Notes under the pieces: generated by a model
What the model saw: only the letters and a program-made list of their open reading frames with translations
Told to the model about the DNA's origin: nothing
Databases searched by the model: none
NCBI GenBank assembly: GCA_018398585.1
Contig: JAGTTD010000013.1
Location: forward strand, 12,871,237-12,935,236
From: Simmondsia chinensis
Lineage: Eukaryota > Streptophyta > Magnoliopsida > Caryophyllales > Simmondsiaceae
DNA length: 64,000 nt
Reading direction: 5' to 3'
In this document: one piece after another, positions 22,101-33,279 of the stretch
How positions within the stretch are numbered: the first letter of the stretch is position 1
How the letters are laid out: each line of letters starts with the position of its first letter
Translations under genes and position numbers: made by a program

Positions 22101-22504
22101 ATGGAGTTGTGAAGGATATCATTGAGTTGGATTATTTTGGGCAATTTAAAGTTATGTTGTTTCAGTGTGACTGGTTTGATGATCAGTAAGATGACTATGG
22201 TTTTACACGTGTAAATTTTGGTAGAACACGCTACTCAAATGATCCGTTTGTGATGGCTTCCCAGGCGAATCAAGTTTTTTATGTGCAAGATCCTATTGAT
22301 GAAAATTGGAATTATGTGATGAAAGCTGTTCCTAGAGACTTATTTGACGTCAATGAAGAATCAGATGCAACCTTTGGAGAGTTGTATTGGAGCGAGACTG
22401 TTGATATTGGATCTAATTATGGTACCCCCACGAATGATCATATCTTGAATTGGTCAAGGCCTGACCTACCTACTCGACTACTGAAATTCCTTTACATATT
22501 CTAA
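19116..22504 (+). pseudogene. CACTA transposase TNP2 (Transposase_21), broken
   Basis: Domains appear in the usual order. A transposase-associated domain (19116-19350, with CPCVKC and GF..GY.VW) is followed by the TNP2/Transposase_21 catalytic region (about 19750-20850, with DACPNDCMLFWKEHE, RLFISS, MTWH, CPCCNYDT, LDVMHIENNICDN). After that come DUF4218 (about 21050-21450, KSHDAHFLLHYLLPVAVQR) and DUF4216 (about 21940-22190, YFGQFKVMLFQCDWF), ending with FYVQDP. The enzyme would cut CACTA termini in the nucleus. Breaks are a TAA at 19713-19715, a frameshift near 20983 (frame restored as AKLPDGCPANISRC), and further stops near 21650 and 22187. Introns were not resolved after 21650. It is not functional as it stands. 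Confidence 0.85.
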
Positions 22505-22796
22505 ATTCATAGCCGGAACTAGATGAGTCGGATGATGATGAGATTGTAGATGATACTGATTGGGATTATATGGATGCTACTTCTTGAACAAAATATTTTG
22601 CATTTTGAAATGGAGAATCTTGTAAGTGCATATGCATATTTGTTAACAATGCCCACATGATCAATGTTTATTTGATTTTCTTTATTAGTCTAACTTTTTA
22701 TTTATCATTGATATTTTATTATTTCCTTGTATTTTCTAACTATTTATTTACATATGATTTATTTATTGAAATGTTTAACCTTCAGCAAAAAATTAT

Positions 22797-24690
22797 GAGT
22801 AAATCAAAAAGTTTTGGAGAGAAAAAGAAAAAGAAATCAGTGCAAATAGGTGATGTCGATGGCCACAGACTGATATAAGATGTAATGGTATGTACATATC
22901 ATATAAAAAAAGATTCTATATATGTGAGACTTTATGGTGAATGTCTATATGTTGAACGACAATTTTTTCTTACTTTTGGTATAGAAGTGTGCGAGTCAAG
23001 AACGAAGAAATCATGCTTTAGTCATGAGTAAGGCATTTAAGTGTTGACAACAAGAAGTGGGCCTTGGAATTTCAAACGAAAGTGAGGTGCACATACAACA
23101 AATTGAAGAAACTAGAACGGAAGGTGTAGAGCAAGGGCAATGCACCTCATATTTTACAAAGATCTTTTTTCATAACGCTATAGTTACATTTATTTCTAAT
23201 CCCTTATGATAGTCAATGTCACATCGACTTACTTTTTTGGAATTTGTTCAACATTTTTTCTTCAGAAACAAGAAGAAGAGGGCCCACGATGTGTAATGCT
23301 ATTCATGAACGACAGCTGCAAGATCGAACACACATTACATTAAACAAATTTAACCAGCCTGTGGGTCCTGATCGTGAATCAGTGATCAAATTCAGCAACC
23401 TTTTGGGATCACTTGGTCGCAATACAACGGTTTTGCCATTGACTGTTAAGAGCTGGCATGTTTTTAAGGCTGAATTCAAGGAGGAGCTGTGGGGATATGT
23501 TCTTGTATTACTTTCTATCCTTTTTTACATTTAATTATTCACTTGCAAACTTTATGTGTTGTACACTTACATTGAATTTTGTAGCAAAAATATGTCATTC
23601 CTCACCACGCCAAGAAATGGGTTTTGTGCACTATTGCTGCATCGTGGAGAAGATACAAATGTCAAATAAAGAATGTTCACTTCAAGAGATAAAAAAAGAG
23701 ATGCAGATAGGTTGAAACATCGGCCTAGGATGATACCAATCTCACAATTTAAAGAATTATTAAAGAAATGGAACTCCAAGGAAGATCATGTATTATGTGT
23801 TTATTTATCGATCTTTTTATAATTTTATAGGATGAATTGACACCAAAGAATGATACAAATATATGATTACCAAGCGAAATATTAAACCTCACAGGAAATT
23901 TCTGAGACTAATTCAAAAAATCGTGACGTGGCAAAGAAGAACATCACAATGCACACGACTGGTCCATATAGCAATGCTATGATACGGGATGAAATGGTAT
24001 GTGTATGTCGTAACTTGTTAATAGATCACTTTTATATATTTGGTGTGTATTGATAACATCTTTCACTGTTTTGTCAATTTTCTTATGATTTCTAGACGAG
24101 AAAAAAGGAAACTGGTGAAGATCCCATGGAAGTAGAAATGTAGATTGAGACACGCAAGCCGAAAATAAAGAAACACAGTTATGGAGATAAGCGAGATAAA
24201 ATCATTGTAAGGATTAACTTTTTGTTTCACATTATGAAATTGATTTATAGTTGAATTCTTATAAATGAAGGACCTCTTCCATTCTAATTTCTCAACTTTT
24301 ATTACAGGTGGACCTTCAAAAATTGCAAAATCAATAGGGTGAGAGCTGTGAGAAAGAAAATGCAATTTCTAAACTTTTGGGTAACAACAACAGAAAGCGT
24401 GGTAGTAAAGGTCTCGATGGCAGAGGCGTTACTAGTTCTATATTGAAGCAAAAGACAATTGAAGAAGAGTTAGAAAAAACTAGGACAGAAGAAATAAATG
24501 CGATTGACCCCAATTATGCTGCAGAGTCTGAAAACAAATAAAACTATGATTGCACAAGGGTTACAAATGATTTTAGGACAGATTCAGCAAGCCTGCCCTA
24601 GTGTCACCTTTGATGTATCAGTTTTTGGTGATTTATTGAATGATCAAGGATCCATTGCTCATGCTTCTAGTGCTTCTAATGCAATGTAGT
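22797..24690 (+). pseudogene. CACTA second gene, Transposase_24 type
   Basis: The first piece (22797-22878) starts MSKSKSFGEKKKKK. The main domain begins around 23270 (RRRGPTMCNAIHERQ, FNQPVGPDRESVIKFSNLLG, LPLTVKSWHVFK). It continues after a likely intron (about 23509-23582) with KYVIPHHAKKWVLCTIAASW and RRYKCQIKNVHF, then RPRMIPISQFKELLKKWNS. This order is diagnostic of the plant Transposase_24 family carried by CACTA elements. A downstream segment (HTTGPYSNAM, about 23950-23985) and a C-terminal coiled region (24350-24690) follow. Stops and frame changes (near 23700 and 24140) indicate decay. Its proposed role is as an accessory DNA-binding factor for transposition. Confidence 0.75.
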
Positions 24691-24765
24691 CAGTACATTT
24701 GCAATCTTCTGCAATCGCACATCAACCATTTCTACTTCGACAAGGAGCAAGTGAGGTATTACTTT

Positions 24766-25227
24766 AAATAATCCAAATCACTTCTTTTTATCTTGTTACT
24801 CAAAACTTGTTGATGCATATGATGGGGATGTTGCTTTTGCAAGTGCTCTAGAAACTTTTGGTGGAGGTCACAATGACCCTTTAAGTGTTCCTTTTGGAGG
24901 TATCTTAGTATACATCATTGCTAACTATTTGCTTGCATGATTTCTCTTACTTTTTTTAGTTTAGTTGCTGTCAGAATACCTAGATACTGGACTAGTGCCT
25001 AGTCCGTAGCACTTTTGGTGGTATGGATGGAGTAGAAGATCTATAGAAACTCTATCTAATTAAACTTGTTGTCTTTATGGTCATATGTTGCAGCTTTAAA
25101 GTTTGGAGTTTGAAATTGTGGCAATTGCTTGTTTAGTCTTGATTTTCTTATGAGGAATAAATTGAAAATTGATAACTGAGATCATAGAAAATGATACACA
25201 AGAGTTTAGAGTTTGAAATTATAGCAA
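24766..25227. other. remainder of CACTA 3' region, no gene
   Basis: A short duplicated phrase (GAGTTTGAAATT followed by GCAAT) occurs at about 25100 and 25210. No CACTA 3' terminus or coding frame was found. Confidence 0.35.
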
Positions 25228-25575
25228 TGTCATGACCCGACGTGGATCTTGGATTATGACTTAGAGAACTAGAAAGAATTAGAGTTTTGGGTGAGGAAAA
25301 TTTGAGAAACAGATGAGAATTAGAAAGAACAGAGGGAGAAGTAGAAAGGATTAAGGGAGATAAGTAGAGTTCGTCTTATCATTTTAATGCATATTACAAG
25401 TGTAGGATCATGTACTTATACTACTTCCTAATCACAAGAGGTGGTTAAAGTATTAAGGTATATAACTAAAATATCAAACACAAAGCTCTAACCAACCTAA
25501 CTAATTAACTCACACTCTTTTCAAGGTGACAACTACAAGTACTTAGGCTTCTTACACAATCTAATACATTCTAAC
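25228..25575 (-). repeat. LTR-like sequence of the GATGAGAA-rich Gypsy family, truncated
   Basis: TGTCATGACCCGACG at 25228 has the TG start of an LTR and is followed by the purine-rich AGATGAGAATTAGAAAG block shared with LTRs at 14990, 31157, 47277 and 51861. The region with ATTACAAG and TTATACTA also matches their layout. I could not find the other end or a partner LTR, so it is probably a truncated copy. Confidence 0.5.
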
Positions 25576-25579
25576 TATC

Positions 25580-26112
25580 TTAGCTAATACTAATGATGTT
25601 GGCATTTTGCTGTACCAATGTCATTGCTGCAAACTTCGAATTCAATTCAGGAACTTGCATTTGCTTCATCTTATCCAGCTCAAGTCGAAATGCTGCACCA
25701 TTAACATGTTTTGTTGCTGCAATTTTCTGATTCTGGCCATCAACTGCTCCATACGTTGCATTTTGTTGAAGTGCTATGACTTGACCCTGATTTATTGCTG
25801 AATCCTCAACCACCTTTGCACACATTTTTCCACTCTTTTCAACAGAATCATCAAGATGCATTGGCTCTTTTGGAGAAGAATTTTCTTTTGTCTCTTCAAT
25901 CTCCTTACAAGGATATAAAAATTAAATATCTAAAACACAACATTTATCATAGATATGCCTTCCTTGTAGCTTAATAAATGCTAACCCAGCTTGTTTCCTT
26001 AAAGAATAGGTTACATAGGCCTCAACCTCCAAGGTTGATGTTGAATTAACTTCAATTCGTTTAATGTAACCATAGGGATTTTGAATTGCTAACTCTCGGA
26101 ATATGAAACGCC
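25580..26112 (-). pseudogene. fragment resembling an RRM of polypyrimidine-tract-binding protein
   Basis: On the minus strand 26097-25926 reads RELAIQNPYGYIKRIEV, then EAYVTYSLRKQAGLAF, then IKLQGRHIYDKCCVLDI and a stop. PYGYIKRI and LQGR.IYD.CC.LDI are the hallmark motifs of the RRM in plant polypyrimidine-tract-binding proteins, nuclear splicing regulators. Upstream there is an in-frame TGA. After the stop a frame rich in Gln, Lys and Ala (25861-25580, MHLDDSVEKSGKMCAKV) continues to the LTR at 25228. The fragment lies between an L1 ORF1 and an LTR, so it may be a captured host exon or an uncharacterised element-encoded RRM. It is not functional as read. Confidence 0.5.
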
Positions 26113-27388
26113 AAATGAGTCACACCCAATCTAAGTCAAAACCCTCAAACATTAAAACAAGCATCGCTGATGAAGAAGGTCCTTCATCTTACTTAGATCA
26201 CCACAAAGTAGATGTTATTAATCTCGAACGCCATTTTCTCATATATGATGGAAGCCACAATCCCACGTGACTAGAATTAAAACCACCAACTTCAGATAGG
26301 ATCAAACCGTGGGTGATGCTTCTTCTTTTTATGGGTAACTCCAACAGGGACACTGGTTTCAAGAGAGCAAAAGAGAGGATGTACATCATAACCAGGGCTA
26401 ACATAACTTAAGCCCAACTTCTTTCCAAGTTCAAGGGCATGACGGGTCATATGGAGGGTGGCGGAAGGCTCAGTAGAGGACTTAACATGACGGGAAGTTG
26501 GGCCAATTTGAAGGGGCAATAAATCAACAAACCACTCAATGTGCTTCTGACCTATATAGGCAGGAAGATCATCACTCATCTCATCTTCCCCCAACACCTC
26601 CTCATTGACCTCATCTTGAACACCATCTTCAATAGAAACACCATTCTTATCTTATGATGCCGGCAAACCATCCAACGCAACGGATGCTCTCGCTATAGCA
26701 CCATCTTCATTATAAATTTCATAACCATCGGCTGCTCAAGGGGCAAGAGCCATTGATAACTCATTTGGATTCGCAGCACGACCAACGTCCCTGTAATCGC
26801 TACACTTAGCAACTTGCTTACTTTTCCCACTTGTTTGCTTTGCAAACCTATTCATCTTCAAGAAGTCCTCAACACCATTCAACCTCTTCTTATTCCACTT
26901 TTTCCTGGTCTTTGCACCCACCTTCATGATCAGCCCATCTAGTTTCTTGTGACCAGTTAGTGGCATCAATGTTACTTGATTCCAAGTCATGACCAACGAG
27001 ACAGCACCACAACCAATTTTTGGATAACTGCCCACCTCTACCACATCGCCATTGGACTTCATGCCCCTCCCTGACCTCACCTTTCGCACCACCATTTTTT
27101 GAGCCACTCTTGACTGAATCAGATGCAAAACCTTTGCAGGACACCTAAGAGGAGATCTGGGCAACCTCAAAAGCATGAAGCATATGATGTGTCTTGCCTA
27201 TATACAAGACAAAAATATCTATAATCGGTTTCGGTTTATTAGTTTCTAGCAGTATCCTGCCAACTTCAAAGGACTCTTGATCTGTGCATTTAATGTCGAT
27301 TGCTAGGGCAGTACCCATTGCTTAACAATTTTAGAAAATGTTTTCTCATTCCAAGCGTGCAGAGGAACACCATAGCACACAACCCATG

Positions 27389-28011
27389 TGATGCAACCCA
27401 CGTCTAGGCTAAAAGGGTTACAACTCGTGTCTTGGCAAATCGGGCCAATAGTCCATGCCTGGGCAAGCTTCGAGAGTTGGAGCTTGGTGAGATGGAGGAT
27501 AGGTGTGTAGGGACATAGCTTGGAGAGATGGAGGATAAGCGTGAGGGGACATGATCCGAATGATTCGTTAACGTATTCCGTGGCAAATTCTCTCCAACTC
27601 GGGGAGAATGATGTAACCACGCCTTTAACATGTTACGAGTTACTTGGCGAGTTGGCAAGCTTGCTGTGATGGCAGAAACTCGCAGAAAAGGGGTGATCCG
27701 GGCATTTAACTTCAAGTAGGAAAGCTTAGTATAGATTAGTAGATATTATAATTTATCTCTTTATTTATATCTTTTAATTTTAGTCTTTTATTCTAGGTAA
27801 ATTATCTCCTCTATTTAAAGAAGAGGAAGATTAGAGTTTTATTCATTTAGTTGTTTTTGATTTTATCTCCTTTTTTGTGTTTCTCTCTATTCTCGTGTTG
27901 TGAGAATTAGGGTTAAGCTTTTCCCTTTTATTCTTAATTGTTTAGCAATAAGAATTTAAAGGAAGGCCCCAGAACCTTCATTCCCAATTTTCATCTTTCC
28001 ATGCCGCATCA
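27389..28011 (+). repeat. 5' LTR of the 3.4-kb Gypsy element
   Basis: It starts TGATGCAACC and ends GCATCA directly before the primer-binding site. The downstream half (from GGGCATTTAACTTCAAGTA) is the part best conserved with the 3' LTR. Confidence 0.8.
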
Positions 28012-28636
28012 ATTGGTATCAGAGCTCAGAACATTTTTTCGTGCGCGATAAAGGTACACTGCTGTTGGAGACATTTATGACCGAGACTAGCAATGTTGGA
28101 ATGACAGGAGATTAGAGGATATAGAAAAGAGATTCTAGCGAATCAAGCTATGTTTGGAGCAATTAGGTGCGAATCCCAACCAAATCCTTACGGCTTAGCC
28201 TCAACAACCACCGTAGGTGGGAGGAGAGGATGAATAGGAAGCGAGCTTCCACAATCTGTTTCTGGATGATGACAATATGGCATGGAATGCTAGGAGTACT
28301 TGACTGAAATCTGGTATTTTGGATTATTCGGAAGATCGAAGGTGGGAATCCAGACTTTGGATTGAAATTTCAAAGTTGCCAAACGGAAGACATTGGAGGT
28401 ATTGGATTGGCTGGCTATAATAAAGGAAGTGCTCGAGATTAAGGAAATTTCGGAGCACAAGTAGGGGCCGTTGGTGGCTACTCCATTGAGGGGTTTCCTT
28501 GTGGCATCAGCTGAAACACGCCTAGCTTAGGCAGGGCAAATCGAAGATAGAAACATGTGAAAAGATAAAGAAGCATATGTGGAATGCCTTCCTTCCCCGC
28601 AATCACGCTAGAGCGTTGCGTTAGAGTTCTCATTCG

Positions 28637-30060
28637 GTGGACGAATACATAATGGAGTTCTACACTCTAGTCTCCAAGAATGACTTGGCGGAATTAAAGG
28701 AGCAATTGGCGGATCAATATATTGGAGGTACATGGAACTCCCAGAATAGTGCGGTTGATCAGGTACAATTACCTACCAACTTGGGCGTACAGGGTAAACT
28801 GGTTGTCGCCAACCATTAGCAAACTGAGTAACTAAAATTTGGCGGGTAACTCAAGAACCCATTATTTCAAGTGTGAAGAGATAGTTCACAATGTCGCTAA
28901 GTTTCAGAAGGGTGATAGATCTGGTAAGGGGTTGTACATCGATGGTCTCCTTGCCGAGGATGGCGAGGTAGTCAAGGAAGAGGTCCAGGACAAGTTGATG
29001 CCAAGTGGCAAAGAAGACATTGTGGGTGATGAAGGTTGCCTATTAGCGGTTAGGCGACTTTGCTTCATGCCTAAGGAAGCAAAAGGAGATGGTTGGTTTC
29101 AAAATTACATCTTCCAAACAAGATGTACGATTGGTGGGAAGGTATGTCACCTAGTCATTGATTCCAAAAGTTGTGAGAACGTCATCTCCGAGGAAGCAGT
29201 TCAGAAGCTAGGGTTAAAGACGGCGGAGAATCCAAACCCTTGCAAGTTGTCATGGCTCAAGAAAGGAAACCAGGTAACCGTTGTCTTGTTACCTTTTCAA
29301 CAGAGGAAAAATACCAACATGAGGTATGGTTTGATGTGGTTACCATGGATGCCTGTCACTTCTTGCTTTGACGACCATTGCAATTTGACAGAGGCGCCAC
29401 CCATGATGGAAGGTGGAACACCTACAGCTTCATGTTTGAAGGTACAAGGGTATTCCCATTGCTTACGAAGGATGAAGCACCATGTTCGGTGATAGCCGAA
29501 AAATCGGATTTCTAGATTAGTACCATGTTCGCCAAAGAAGTTGGTAAGGATAGAGTTGATTTTACATTGATTGGCAAGAAGTGCTGGGAAGAATAGGGAA
29601 AAGTACTGGAAGGGGTGGAAAATTTGTCGAGAGAAGTTTGCATAGAAGGGTTGTCGAGTTCTTTACTGCCATCAAGAGGCATTTAGTATTGGGTTAATCG
29701 GGTGCTACGAGTTGCCTTACCGAAAGCGCCTTGCAGAGCGTGGGGATCTTAGGTGGCAAGTTTGGAAGCTACTTACCAGGGGTTTCATTCAAGAGAGTCT
29801 AAAGAGCGAATCAACTATCTTGACGCCAACAAAGGATGGGACTCGATGGATGTGCCTTGAGAGCAGAGCCACTAGTAAGATCATGGTACGATATCCGTTA
29901 CGACATTGGATAACTTCCTTGTCTAATTACAGAATTCAATGGTTTCTAGCAAGTTGGGTTTAAAGAACAGATACCACCGGAGGCGCGTCTCGCTAGAAGA
30001 TAAGTGGAAGACTAACTTCGAAACCCGAGAAGGTTTATATGAGGAATACAAGCATGGCGT
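28637..30060 (+). pseudogene. Gypsy gag-protease-RT remnant
   Basis: The gag end (28637-28819) has DEYIMEFYTLVSKNDLAELK. The next frame (28839-29492) has a degenerate zinc knuckle (HYFKCEEIVHNVAKF) and then the retropepsin-like protease region (RCTIGGKVCHLVIDSKSCEN). The catalytic DSG is changed to DSK. The RT N-terminus follows at 29712-29963 (LLTRGFIQESLK, TKDGTRWMCLESRA), with a short tail (WKTNFETREGLYE) near 30010-30050. The RT palm, RNase H and integrase are absent. The products would normally drive retrotransposition in cytoplasmic particles. This copy cannot. Confidence 0.8.
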
Positions 30061-30239
30061 ACCCGCCAACAATGTGTGGAATAGGGATGTATGCTTTTTG
30101 TGCCATTCCTAGAAGCCATTATGGCAGTTGTCAAGTAATTGAAACATTAGTAGGAGTGACGCAACTCGCGACTCGGTGAGAATGATTTGGACGAATCATT
30201 GGCGAATTCGAGGGCGAATTCTTTCCAAGCCAGAAAGGA

Positions 30240-30825
30240 TGATGTAGCCTGCGTCTTGGCGAGACAGGTTACAACCTGCGTCTTGGCGAGTTGGGTCAAC
30301 AATCCACGTTTGGGGGTGAGCTTGGGGAGATGGAGGACGGGCGTGTGAGTCATGATCTTGATCAACTGTTGACGAATTTGAGGGCAAATTCTCTCCAAGC
30401 TAGGAGGATGATGTAGCCGCGCCTTAACACATTACAGATTACTTGGCGGATTAGATCTTGGCAAGTTCGCAAGCTTGGCGGAATGGGAGAGACTCATAGA
30501 AAAGGGGTGAACCAGGCATTTAACTTCAAGTAAGAAAGCTTAGTATAGATTAGCGAATTTTATTATTTATCTATTTATTTATCTCTTTAATTTTGGTCTT
30601 TTATTATAGGTAAATTAACTTATATCTTTAAAGAAGAGGAAGATTAGAGTTTTATTTATTCAATTCGTTTTAGATTTTATATCTTGTTTATGTGTTTCTC
30701 TCTTGGATTGTGAGAATTAGGATTAAAATTTTCCCCTTTATTCTTAATTGTTTTAGAAATAAAAATATAAAAGAAGGCCGTTGGAAGCCTTCCGTTCCTA
30801 ATTTTCATCTTTCTGTGTTGCATCA
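30240..30825 (+). repeat. 3' LTR of the 3.4-kb Gypsy element
   Basis: It starts TGATGTAGCC after a purine-rich tract (CAGAAAGGA) and ends TTGCATCA. The 100 bases before it look like an additional partial copy of LTR sequence (ATTCTTTCCAAGCC), so the start could lie further left. Confidence 0.75.
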
Positions 30826-31156
30826 CCATGCTTTCCGGTGTAAGTTCTTATTGAATTCTGACCATCTTTTAGCAGTTCTCAATTTTAAGCTGCATTATTT
30901 ATCTTCATCTTGTAGAGCTGCCTCCCTATTTTAATAGTCATAAAGGATAGAAGGAACTTCATTCCATCGACTAAGGATAGCCTACATGATATTAATCCTA
31001 TGCTTTTGACCTCCCTTCGAATCTCATCTAGGCTAAAAATTCTTTCTGCCTCAGCAATGATGCTGCTGGAGAGCATATCCACATGACCTTCCATCAGCAT
31101 TGCTTTAATGATCTATCGACACCCATCACTGTCATAGTCTCCGGCTCTTTTCTCTT

Positions 31157-31539
31157 TGTTATGATTTAAAATCAATCTTGAATCATAACCTAGGATAGAG
31201 AAGGAATTTGAGATGAGAAGTAGAGAAAAGGGATGAAAAGTAGAGAGAATTAAGGTTGAGAAAGCGAATCAAGATCTATTTCATTTAGTGAATCTTATTA
31301 CATGAAGAATCTAGCTATTTATACTAATCTTAGCTAAGAAAGATACAACGCAGTTGGACTAACACATTAACCAACTTAACCAACTTAGCCGCCAAATTTG
31401 ACTTAAGCTACTAACCGCCCTTCCTGCCAAGACTAATTCAAACCTTCCACTAGAATTACGTATTCCTAGAAAATACAATTCCCTAACAAAAACAGAACGA
31501 TTACAACTTAATTGCAGACCAACATGAGCCTTGATCATA
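31157..31539 (-). mobile_element. solo LTR of the GATGAGAA-rich Gypsy family
   Basis: It begins TGTTATGATTTAAAATC and ends near TTGATCATA. CTCTT flanks both sides (31152-31156 and 31540-31544). It carries the GAGATGAGAAGTAGAGA block shared with the LTRs at 14990 and 47277. No internal region is present, so it is best read as the product of LTR-LTR recombination. It interrupts the L1 ORF1 pseudogene. Confidence 0.7.
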
Positions 31540-31815
31540 CTCTTACTAGCAGCTCGTGGGTTGTTTGTTGGTGGGACATGAACATCCAATCTATCCACCC
31601 TTCCACTTTATGGGGCATGCGCTCCATTTACCACCTCAAAAAGGGTTCTATTGTCACAACAACCAGGGGAAATGTTCTTGACACCATGCTTAGCAGGAAC
31701 CGAAACGCTCTTAGACAACACTACATTCCTTCTATGATATTTCACCCATTCAACATAGAGTCTTTGGTTGCCTAACCATACACTGTTGCCGTCTTAAATG
31801 GCTCTCATAGCCTCC

Positions 31816-32975
31816 TGTTGGAATTTGGTTCCTAAATAGTCTAAACTATGTCCGAATACAATGGCCAGAGAAAGCTAAGCTATTAGTCGCAAATCGGTTT
31901 TGGCGAATAAAACAAAAAATGCTAAAATAAGGAATTTTACTTAAATCAAAGTATGTTTTGTATTTAAGTAAAATAAATTAAATAAATATTAAAAAAGAAA
32001 TTCAAAGTTCTTGTAACCGTTGGAAGCATTTGCATAAAGCTTCCTTGGGAAGCTTCCCATCCTTTTTCCCTCCTCATCTCTGCCACGTGTCACCACGTGA
32101 GTGGCTGGTCTCGTGGCCAAATCTGGGCCGCTCATCTTGCGGTGGATCGTGCGGCAGGGAGGGGTGACGCGCATCACCATCTGGTGCCCTCCCTCGTGTG
32201 CTGGTTTTGTTTAAAGGAGGGATTGAAGAGAGAGAAGATGAGGGTGGTTCAATTATTTTTTTGGGTCCTTGAGACCGGTGCTCTCTCTCTCTCCTCCATG
32301 TTGCTTCTTCAACCTCTATGGGGTGTTCCTAGGGTTTGCCCTAGGGGTTTATGATGCCAAAACCTAGCTGGTAAGGGAAGGGATTCGCCGGTGCTGGGAA
32401 CCACGAAGGCGGATCGTCTCGGGGATCTGGGATCGTGATGGTATAGCAGCTACCTGGCTCGGAGTTGGTAAATTTCTCTTACTCTCTCTTTTATTCTTTA
32501 CTGATTTGGTTGTAAAGGGTTGTATAGAGAGAGGTTTGTAACTAATAGCTTAGGTATTTGATGTTAAAAACGCCTTGTACCATTACACGGTTGTAATCTT
32601 TGAATGATTAATAAAATAGAGCTCTCTAGTGGTAGGAAGGACCGTGGAGTAGGCCATTTAGGGCTGAACCACGTTAAAATCGTGTGTACTATCTTTATTT
32701 CATTATTGTCTTCTATCGTCACATGTAATCTCGAATCAAAGCTTAGAGCCTCAGTTTAAAGACCACCATTTTACAAGATCCGAAAATGAACTAAGTTATT
32801 GTTGAAGTTAAAACCGGGTTTAATGAAATAACCTAAAAAAGTAGTAAAGTTAAAACAACCGGTTTTGAGCTTAGGCTGTAAAGAGGTTAGGTTTTATTTG
32901 ATCAACATTAGCAAGAGTGTTTTGAGAACTTTAACCGGATAGAAATTGGTTTTAGAACTCTGAAGAACACCAAAA
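31816..32975 (+). repeat. 5' LTR of the Copia element
   Basis: It is about 1160 bp and contains a CT-rich segment near 32280-32300 and AATAAAATAGAG near 32610. Short open frames inside it (for example 32097-32354) also occur in the 3' LTR and are not taken as genes. Confidence 0.85.
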
Positions 32976-33279
32976 AGTGGTACCAGAGCACAAGGTTTGT
33001 AAAATGGTCGTGGTTCTTTAAAATGTGTTAAAAACGTGTTCGAAAGCAGACTTATATTTTTTTTGAAAAATTCGTTTTTTTGTCATTGTTCCGAAAAAAA
33101 AAATTTTTTTTCGTTTTTTTTTTCCTTTCGTAGTCACTAGTTGTGAAAAGAAAATTTTTTTTTTTCTGTTTTCAAAAAAAATCTGTTTTAAAAAAAAAAT
33201 AAAATTGGTTGCTAAGTTTGATATCGAGAAAATTTGACGGGAAGAACGTAATACCCTTTGGAAGATCAAGACCAGAGCA

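Larger units (their letters stand above)
18514..24765 (+). mobile_element. CACTA (En/Spm) transposon body, decayed
   Basis: This segment holds, in order, a short basic frame, a TNP2-type transposase gene and a Transposase_24-type gene, all on the + strand as in autonomous plant CACTA elements. Several stops and frame changes show it is no longer autonomous. The downstream end appears cut by the LTR at 25228, and no 3' CACTA terminus was seen. The 5' terminus may be the one at 12263. Confidence 0.75.
27389..30825 (+). mobile_element. Ty3/Gypsy element, 3.4 kb, with internal deletion
   Basis: The LTRs are 27389-28011 and 30240-30825 (TGATG...GCATCA). CCATG at 27384-27388 and 30826-30830 is a perfect 5-bp target duplication. 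The primer-binding site TTGGTATCAGAGC starts at 28013. The interior keeps parts of gag, protease and the N-terminus of RT, while the rest of pol is gone. The LTRs differ in many places, so this is an old insertion. It interrupts the DUF4283 part of an L1 ORF1. Confidence 0.85.

Noticed and set aside
32097..32354. Frame in the Copia 5' LTR, repeated in the 3' LTR (37331-37671)
   Set aside because: It lies inside LTR sequence, and the two copies shift frame between LTRs. Treated as LTR non-coding DNA.
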